A stretch of 64,000 nucleotides of DNA from Neodontobutis hainanensis (Eukaryota; Chordata; Actinopteri; Gobiiformes; Odontobutidae). Numbering within the stretch: position 1 is the stretch's first letter; every line of letters starts with the position of its first letter. This document shows, piece by piece, positions 55,999 to 64,000 of this stretch. A model generated the notes under the pieces. The model worked only from the letters and a program-made list of their open reading frames with translations, had not been told where the DNA came from and did no database searches. The stretch is taken from the NCBI GenBank assembly GCA_024349245.1, contig JALDNG010000779.1:62001-126000 (forward strand), given 5' to 3'. The translations under genes and the position numbers were made by a program.

Positions 55999-58900
55999 AG
56001 AAAATAAAGCTGTGTAAGTTTACAGCTCATCACTACACACAAAACTATCCACTTGTTTTTCTACCTCTTGGGGTTGACATCATTGCCCTTGTCTAGCTTG
56101 TGTTTAATCATCTTGTAACGGCCCTGGTTGAGTGACGGACGAGTGATGTACATTCCTGCCAAAGACACCCTGGAAGAGGAGAGAGAAGGATCAGTAAGGT
56201 TGCTTAGAACGTTCGGGTTTAACTAGGTATTCGTTTGGAGACTGGTTGTAGAGCACCAGACCCACGACAGACAGATGCTGAAAATGGACCACCCTCTACG
56301 TAAACATGTTAGCTAGCATTAAACTAATTACAAACATCTCCACAAATGTGTGGGTGCTCTAGCATTGGCCATTTTAAAATATGTTTGTTTATTTCTCACC
56401 TTTATGCTCAAAAGTCTTAGCCATAAATAAACAGAGGAGGTACTGAGGCCTTGTCCAGTTTGGGTTTGAGTACAATAGTTACAATATTGACATTAGAGAT
56501 ATGGCAATATTGTAACTGTAGTACTTATTGTTACCTGATTCCAATATCATCGTCCTCTCCTCCCCAGCCCCAGTAGTTGTTGGGAAAACCGTTCATTTTA
56601 AGATAATGCACTGGAGACAGTGCAGACACTCCTCCAAAGTACATTTTGTATGGAAGCCTGAAAAACATTAAACAAATAATCAGATACTATATTACTGAGA
56701 TAGGCTTTAGTGAGTGGTTCAAGGCAAAAGTTCAAGGCAAAACTTACTTGTAGCCAAACTTGTCCATAGCGATGGCTGCGTGCTTCGGATTGGAGTCGCA
56801 AGTGTACATGTTTCGATCGTCTTCTGGTATGAGGTCTACATCGTGGAAGAAGAGGCAGTCCCAGTCCTCCTCCTTCATGGCCTCACGGAAACCCACATTC
56901 ATTAACTTAGCCCTGTTAAAGGTGTAGTTCTCAGCCTGTGAAGAAACCACAGAAACATGAGCATCTCTGGGAAAAAGCAACACTGATGTCATAAAATTTT
57001 CCTCACAGCTTGATGTACTGAAAGGACAGACACTAGGGAATACTACATTACAATAATTATAACAAAATTGTGTATTCCAGACCAGTGGTTCTCAAACTGT
57101 GGTACACTGGCGATACTCTAAAATTTATATAAAAAAAAGAAAAATGATGCGACTACTTTAAAATGACCACAATGGAGCAGATGGTACTCAAAGACCCAAG
57201 CATTTTTTTAAGTGGTACTAATAATAGTTTGAGAATCACTGATCTAATCTATAATGATACACTGAAACAAAACGTGTTTAGAGTTTATGTTAAAGCATCT
57301 GGCTGCAGCTGTAAACTAATCTGCACAGTTAGAAACCACTCAGATGGTCAACACCTGTCAGACACAAGTGTTTACCACTTACAAAGTGGCCTTGGCAAGC
57401 AATCGACTGTGTTCCTCAAAAGCCAACAAGGAACTCTGAACATTTTTCTAATTGTCATTTTTGAACTTTCCTTATGCCAAACTCTGATTTGACTTTGGTC
57501 AAACTGACGTAGATAACCATCACCTTCTCACAGACAGTCGTTTCCTAATCCTTTTCCTGCAAAAGAGCACCGCAGACTGCACAATACCAAGAAAATGCAA
57601 TATTCATTTGTGATATGAATTTCTGAGATATGATGCAGTCTTTAAAACTGTACTGTATACAACCCATTTACCAGTTATTGTTATACTGTGCACTTCCAGT
57701 GACAGCACACCAGAGGGCACTGCTCATTAGTCTGCACGTCAGCATAAAAAAGGAGTGGCTCTGCTGCTATGAAACATTGAAAGTACATGGGGTGTTGTGT
57801 AACATCTAAATGATTCCTCTAAAACATGTATGAGCAGAGTGTGCGTCAGCTCTACCTGGTGAATGACATAAATGCCGTAGTTGAGCTGCTGGCGCTGGAG
57901 GAAGGGGTGCAGGTAGTAGAGTAGGAATTTGAGATGGTGCTCTCGGTTTCTGTGCGGGATGATGATGGCTGTGCGGTGCCTGGCCTCACAGTCAGGTGGC
58001 CTGTAGCGTCCGCCCCGCACCACAAGGGGGTTTTTCCGCTGGACCTCTGCCAGAGTGAGGCCCGACGGAAAACTGACGTGGATGGGCCCAGCTGTCGAGT
58101 CATTGGCAGGAGGAAACAAAAATAATAGAATGTAAGCAAATTACCTGGTTATGAAAAAAAAAAAAAAAACTCAGTGATTTGAATGAGACAGAGTTTAAAC
58201 AGCCATGTAAACAAAAAAGCTTAATTCAAAACAGTGCAGGAAACAACTCATGGAAACAGATTATCCATTTTATTAGTTGATGTTAAAGACCCATTTCACA
58301 ATAACCATCTTTACTTCATTTAAAAAAAAAAATAAAAAATTTAAAGGAACTGCAAAATTTGCATGCGTTACAAAAAAATGAACAGGCCCTTTTCAGCTAT
58401 TTCCAAGTGTTTTGAAACTAAACAGTTTCACTGTAGAAAGACAACACTACCTGAATGGAACAGTGAAACTAATGACTCTCACATCAGGAGTCACACTGTA
58501 CTTTCAAAGTAACAACAATGAGACCAGAAAAGCCGGGTTCAATCCGAGTTAGTTTCAGGTAAAACTCCTCCCTCTAAAAGATAAAGCTAAGATAAGATTG
58601 CTAAATAAATAAAGCTAAGATAAGATTGCTCATTTCTGAAGATTATCAATCTTCAGCTCTTGAAATGACAAGGTATTTTTTTCTTAAGCTGAACAACTTT
58701 GTTTTGCTATACAAAAAAATAAATAAATAAATTTCTTCTCTAAAAAAGATCAACTTTTTGGCTATTGGAGATTAGGAAGAACATGGAAAACACACACACA
58801 CACACACTTTTATATTATTCCAAATAAAATCTGAAATAAATTGGCCAGACATTTCAGACTATTAAAACTATTATTGATTTAAATGAAACTACTAAAGGAA

Positions 58901-59468
58901 ACTGAATGAAACTACTACTACTACTAATAATAATTTATAATAGCAGCAGCGACTACTTTAAGAGCATGTTTTTGATTTGATAAAGATTTTTTGTGAGATT
59001 TATCAGATCAAATGATTAAATTGTAGAGAGCAATAAGAAGTGCCTACACCTTTTATGTTTTGTAAAGTAGTAAAGTGAATGATAGCCAAGGACTTGCTCA
59101 AGTAAAACCTGATCAGTTGGGATAAGGTAGGTTTAAATTACTGGCACTACATGATAATGCAGTAGGCACTTCCTCTATACATATTTTATGCACCTGACAT
59201 GGTTACCACTTACCTATAAGGGAGACTTTTGAGGACAGTAGGGCACGTCATCTCTTTGCTGATGAACTTTGGACAGGTGCGACAGGTTGGCATATACATC
59301 TCCACCGATAACAACTGCCGAATTGTGACTCTGCTCGGGTTTGCGGAAGATGCGGATAAAATAGTTCACCCTCTTTTGGTAGCCCTCACGGGACAGGAGT
59401 GCCATTACGACCAGCTGAATGCCCAGGAACATGAAAATGTAGCGCCATTTTGACTGGAAACCAAACAT
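55709..59468 (-). CDS. b4galt3: Beta-1,4-galactosyltransferase 3
   Basis: A Golgi type II membrane enzyme that transfers galactose from UDP-Gal to GlcNAc of glycoproteins. Six coding exons on the minus strand: 59468-59214, 58091-57856, 56935-56748, 56657-56535, 56169-56065 and 55961-55709, all with GT/AG sites. Exon 1 holds a short cytosolic part, a TM anchor (about residues 9-25) and the stem ('DVYANLSHL', 'PYCPQKSPL'). Later exons carry 'FNRAKLMNVGF', the metal-binding 'HDVDL' and 'WGWGGEDDD'. The 'DVYxNLSHL' stem and 'PYCPxxSPL' point to type 3 rather than 1, 2 or 4. About 387 residues would result against 393 in human, with a Pro/Lys/Ala-rich tail. Exon 1 as read ends with TAG at the splice site, one base short of the phase exon 2 needs. 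Neighbours are unrelated. Confidence 0.9.
57083..57241. mobile_element. Small MITE in b4galt3 intron 2
   Basis: The left end 'cagtggttctcaaactgtgg' and the reverse complement of the right end 'cagtgattctcaaactatta' match closely. The 159-bp insert lies between the second and third coding exons. A weak 8-bp flank similarity only. Confidence 0.7.
58092..59213 (-). other. Intron 1 of b4galt3
   Basis: It lies between the first two coding exons. It has small A-runs, a CA run at about 58793-58807 and no other feature. A 'gctaagataagattgct' unit is repeated at about 58584-58631. Confidence 0.7.
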
Positions 59469-59501
59469 GGTGACACAAAGGTGGTGGTATAGGAAATTCC
59501 A

Positions 59502-60130
59502 CTATAAAAAAAAATTTCACCAGGATATGATTAATATTTATTGATAGAGCAAAAAGGCACTTCTAGTAGGCTGGACTTAACATCGTCCAGAAGCAATGGA
59601 AAGTAGAAACGTTTAGATGACAGAAGATGAGTCAACTTTTGTCTCTTTCCTGTAGTTTTATGTGTGAATATCTCCAAGTGTTTGTGATTGGCATGTGCTG
59701 GTATTGCCACATTATGTAGTTTCAACCCGTGTAGCATCCATGCACTGCGTTTTGTATTGTGTTCATTCTCTTCTGGTCAAACGAACGGCAGCGTCAGTGT
59801 CTCTCAATGGCTCCGTCTTTGTCAGCTTTATGTTGCCTTCTGTTCTCCCTCATGCTCTCTCGAGGGAGGCCTCTGGGACGACAGCAACAACAGTAGCCAT
59901 GACAAAAGAGAGCATATGTGCTGGTAGTCTGTATAGTTGACCGAGGATTACACGCGGCCTTGCTGCTGGACAGACGGCAGAGTAGGTTATGACTGGTGTG
60001 GGAGAGGTATGTTAGTGCCACGTAATGACAAAATCCTCAGCTATCAGCGGCTCCACAGGCTCGGAGGGTCGTCCATTACACAGACACGATGGACAGCTAG
60101 ACCGGCTGCTCCGATAGGCCTCTGGAAGAC
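59502..60130 (-). other. Upstream of b4galt3 coding exon 1, possible 5'UTR exon
   Basis: The acceptor for exon 1 is clear (tttttatag before 59501), so at least one 5' non-coding exon lies upstream. The region 59760-60120 is more G+C-rich than its surroundings and begins, on the minus strand, with an acceptor-like 'tgtcttccag' (complement of about 60118-60127). No convincing donor was found, so it is only a candidate. Confidence 0.3.
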
Positions 60131-63100
60131 ATAAAAGGAGGAGGGACCATTACATTGTCAGAAATGTGTTGACATCAGCTTATTTTCTCCTTACAGCAGA
60201 GCCTTTCCCCAATACAAACAATGACTTAATTGTGTGCAAAGAAGAGTCAAAGCACATGGATTGTGTTTGTTTACTGAGGACTTAAAAATCACAGTTGGAT
60301 AGCCTTGACTAATCAGGCCCAGTGCAGATGACGCTGGGTGCTCCTGTAAATGGCCAAAGGACGCCATAAAGTAACTTCCTTGCAACATATCCAACCCACA
60401 CAAAGGCATTGTAGCTTTGTGCAGCCTAAGGTTGCATTGGCTGGCTTTAAACAACTGCTGTGGTGGTGTTTGCTCTGGTGTCAAACACATTCTCAGTCAG
60501 CAATCAATTAGGGCTTGTTAAAGTAGCCAGCCTCAGACTGATAATCCTAATCCTGCTTTGCTGCGAGATTGGTGGAGAGAGATTGAGCAAACCTTAAAGC
60601 ACATACTGTATGACCATCAGAACAAAGTTCCTCTTTTGGAATGAAAACATGCAGGTTGAGCAGAGAGAGTGCTAGATTTAAAAAGTGAGTGATAAAACTC
60701 ACATCTACAAATAGTGCAACTGAAACACCACAATAAATATAGTTCAAAACTGCTGGAACCCATTGTTCATGTTAAACTAAATCCCAGGTTATTTGTGGTA
60801 TTCAAAAAACATGTATACATTTCTAGTCTTACATTTATAAACAAATCAAAACATTTGGGTGGAAATCAGAGGACTTTACATTGCTGCAATGATTGACAAT
60901 ACTTTAAATAAAATTCCAAAACTACACATTTGAACTGGGCCAGGCAAATTTATCATTACTACAATAATATGGGTTTTGCAAAGAATGACTTCAAAATAAA
61001 TAAATGAGCCCTTAAATCAAACTGTGGTACATCCAAATAAATAAAATAAAGTTTATTTCCTACATTTAGTCAGTTTAGCACCATTTAGTCTTGATTTAGT
61101 CCTGGTTCCATCTTTAATATTGATTTAACTCTTTGACATGCATTATTTTAGTTTGACATATTTTGTAGCAGCTCTGACCCAGTGTTATCTACAGAAATGG
61201 GCGATCGCTTTTAGATTAGAAATAACTTCTTTGTTCATTGTCTCTACATAAATGAGTCAGTAAAACCAACCGTATCAAGCCAGGCATAACGCAAGTTAAA
61301 AAAAAGTCTGTACAAAAGTCTGGGTTGAGAGAAAGATTACTAAAGGACCAATCAAGCAAACTTTCAACAGCCAACCTGACATGCTTCAATTCAACTTGAA
61401 AAAAATTAAATAAATATTAAAGAAAGGCAACAGCAATATTGAAAGCTCAAATAAAAAGCCCCACATAGTCAACAAGAGACACGTATTCCTAAGGCTTAAC
61501 TGGTTTGCAGATATAATTCTTATGCCAACAGGATTTTCTGTTTAAGGATATTGCCGGTGCCGTTAATGCGGATATATGACTATGAAAGTGGCACTCTAGA
61601 TCATTTTTTTCTCTGGAAGGGAGCAGGTGGACAGCCAACCTCCTCTCACTTGGCCTGGTCTCTATAATAAACCATAGATTAGCGATATGGTTTATAAAGA
61701 TCATGCCTTGATCCCTGTGGAAAGGAAGTGTCCATTGCATAGTCACCACACTGAGTCCACAGAAAAATACATTTGTCATAATATCCATAACATGGTCTGA
61801 TTACAAAGGGAGAACTGCTGAGTCAAGCGCCATGTTACACACACACGCACACGCACACACACGCACACGCACACAGATAAAAGTGCAGCTAGCTTTAGAC
61901 AAATCTGTGTGAAAGCTAAAGGATGAGAGGTGAACGTACCAGAGAGAGGACAAAGCAGACTAAGGGGAACTTGGGGGAAAATGGAAAGCAGCCAACAGTC
62001 TGGTTACACATTGTGCTTTTACGGTCTCTGCATCTTCACATACTTCCCTTTTTTTTGACATTTAGAAAAAAATAAATAAATGAATAAATAAAAAGGCCAG
62101 ACAATGACTTGATGACAATGATTTTGTAGTCCCGTCTTCATCTCGAACATTATATTCTTGCATTTCCGCTTCACTCTTTTCCCATGCGTTTTGAACGGGA
62201 CGTTGTTCTTGACCCTTAGGCATTAATATTACATCTGGTCTGTCCACACGCATGTCTGCTTACACACAAATGACTCAAAGGGCCAGTGGCATGATTCATC
62301 TCAAGTGGGGATATTGCTAGGAATGAGATTTTATGACTATATTTAGATCACTGTCACCATTGTTATCCAGATTAGAATTAATATATAATGTAATATAGTG
62401 GACGCCCAAAAGTACAAATGGATTTAACCCTTATGCAACAATGTACAAAAAAAAAAAAAAACATACGGTAACTATTTTAGATCTTGGACTAATGACATGA
62501 CCCATCATATTGGAATGTACTTCAGACTTAAAAGATTAGGAATATTTAAACAGGAGCTAAATCAATATTAACTAAACCAGGACTGAACTAGGTCTAATAC
62601 ATGACTAAAACCGGTCTAAACAAGAAAGAAAGTAAAAGCTTATTCAATGAAAGACTATAATGTTATTGCAATACATATTGCGATAACAATAAATTTGATG
62701 CATTTGGCCTCACCTTCTGTTATTTGGTAGATGGTGCTGTTGATGAACAGTTTATATTCAAATAAAAATGTATACCATAATAAAAGACTTGAATCTTTCA
62801 ACTATAATGTATTAAATAATGAGCCCTTCCTACATAAACATCTTGGGACAGAGTGGCTTTACTTTAACGCTACCAACAGCCTCTCTGAACAACACCACAG
62901 TAAATTCCCAGTTCCCAACATTTTTAAAGTAGCCCGAGATTCCAAAACCAGATGTTTCAGATCAAATGAAACACAGGCAGTGATGTGGCTCATCCTCGCA
63001 ACAGCACCATGCCACGTCTTCAGATATTTGCTGCTTCCTTTCAACCAGCACTTCCAGTTCCAAGTTGTATTCAAATAATAAAGAGAAAGCTACTACCGTG

Positions 63101-63697
63101 TGTGTGTGTGTGTGTGTGGGAGGGGGTATCCCTTAAGACCTGCAAGGAGGGAAAAACATTGCACGTGTTTAGTGCAAAGAGTATTGTGTAAATACACAGG
63201 GGAATGAACTATATGAGAGTGCCAAACATGCAAGTTTATTAATGGAGCAAAACCTTATGCAAACTATAGAAGCACTATGTTCAGTGGAACAACAAGGAGT
63301 TTTGTTGGCAGTACGCCAGTCAGATTATTCCATTTCTCCAGATCAACTGTAAAATGAGCCACAGAGACATTCACTTCAGTAAAAGACTGATACAGGAGGC
63401 ATACCTCCCCTTGCCACGATGACAGTAATCTCAACGTCAGGGCTTTTATATTAAAAAAAAAAAAAACTGTAGTTCAAAACCAAAGGATTCTGAACCTAAC
63501 AAATAACGCGTTTGCGAGTTCTTGGTGCAGTGTGAAAACACCTTTAGTGTACATTTACTCATTGGTGTAAAAAACACATTCAACTTAAGTTTTGAGCTGA
63601 GAATAACACTTGGGCCAGCTTGGTCATGAAAACATCACAATGAGTCTTTGAAATCAAACAAGTTTCTTGCTTTAAAACGACAAGTCAGCCATTTGCC
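60131..63697. other. No gene recognised (presumed 5' region or intron of b4galt3)
   Basis: AT-rich single-copy-looking sequence with CA/GC simple repeats at 61838-61874 and GT repeats at about 63100-63118. ORFs are short and unsupported. Confidence 0.45.
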
Positions 63698-63988
63698 CTA
63701 CACAGAACCAACCAGACAAGACCGGACAATGAAATATTCTAACGGCGCGGCCAGCATCCTCGTCATGGCAACCCCTCCATGAACCCGGGCCATTCGTTGT
63801 GGGTGCAGCTGGTACGCGTTTCTATGGCTCGTCCCCTTGGGTCCTACTCTGCTGGGACAAATGGTTGAAAGGGAAAAGGGGAGCGCATTTGCCCCGGGGT
63901 GCGATAGATCGTTCTCCTCCTCAGGGCCTACCTTTACTTGCTCATGCAAGTTTCCATAGCGCACTGTTCCAACTCCTGCTAAAAACAA
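63698..63988 (-). other. G+C-rich segment with a 96-codon minus frame, unidentified
   Basis: A compact G+C-rich patch (63740-63960) with an acceptor-like 'tttttagcag' just upstream on the minus strand and possible donors ('aaaggtagg'). The frame ('MFLAGVGTVRYGNLHEQVK') is not a family I recognise. It may be a 5'UTR exon or promoter of b4galt3, or an exon of a gene beyond the window. Confidence 0.25.
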
Positions 63989-64000
63989 AAAAAATAAAAA

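Noticed and set aside
57739..57855. Extension of the b4galt3 exon 2 frame past the donor
   Set aside because: The frame reads on into intron 2 by chance; a consensus donor at 57854-57855 and the family alignment end the exon at 57856.
61489..61788. 99-codon minus ORF upstream of b4galt3
   Set aside because: No recognised domain, no splice context linking it to exon 1, and ordinary intronic/intergenic composition.

Overview
The window is vertebrate DNA, almost certainly from a teleost fish. It carries spliced genes with vertebrate-type introns and a dense, nested layer of fish-typical transposons: Rex3/RTE-like and L2-like LINEs, Tc1-like elements, hAT elements, LTR fragments and tRNA-derived SINEs. 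Nothing prokaryotic (operons, ribosome binding sites, CRISPR) was seen. Species cannot be assigned by reading alone.

About 0-50 kb is a recently expanded, heavily invaded segmental-duplication array. Its parts are: (i) a non-coding flank unit at 1-780, 9014-10165 and 32957-34120; (ii) a promoter plus 5' non-coding exon in five copies (about 1.73, 12.35, 16.47, 35.46 and 44.34 kb); (iii) a two-coding-exon class A GPCR of chemerin/formyl-peptide-receptor type in four copies (A 13153-14234, B 17141-18218, C 34121-34516 partial, D 36254-37317); and (iv) a protein kinase gene whose first exons recur at 20.47, 39.45 and 46.09 kb. Only the last kinase copy runs on to the catalytic loop, APE region and C-terminal tail (46087-49023). 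GPCR B and D are each followed by a kinase first exon. The fifth promoter copy has lost its receptor and now sits directly upstream of the longest kinase copy. Two more divergent kinase-exon relics lie at 50.44-51.56 kb.

The array is interrupted by many mobile elements whose order of insertion can be read. A Tc1 element sits inside a Rex3 copy (4262-5297). A solo LTR sits inside a Tc1 relic (10576-10990). A non-autonomous hAT element (18594-19431) has its empty site preserved in the paralogous unit near 37.65 kb. An LTR (20596-21148) cuts a kinase exon. A 2.1-kb element (28529-30645) has inverted termini and an exact 8-bp target duplication. There is also a degraded hAT transposase (23.7-25.0 kb), an SGNH-hydrolase-like relic (27.3-27.9 kb) and Rex3 with a 319-codon open frame (41.1-42.1 kb, minus).

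About 53-64 kb is quieter and holds one conserved single-copy gene on the minus strand, beta-1,4-galactosyltransferase 3 (b4galt3; six coding exons, 55709-59468), with a long probable 3'UTR and an unresolved 5'UTR.

A recurring oddity is single-base deletions in otherwise well-conserved reading frames: GPCR A, B and D, kinase exon 3, and the exon 1/2 junction of b4galt3. Several lie in short homopolymers. Either many of these genes are very young pseudogenes or the assembly carries residual indel errors. The b4galt3 case favours at least some error.
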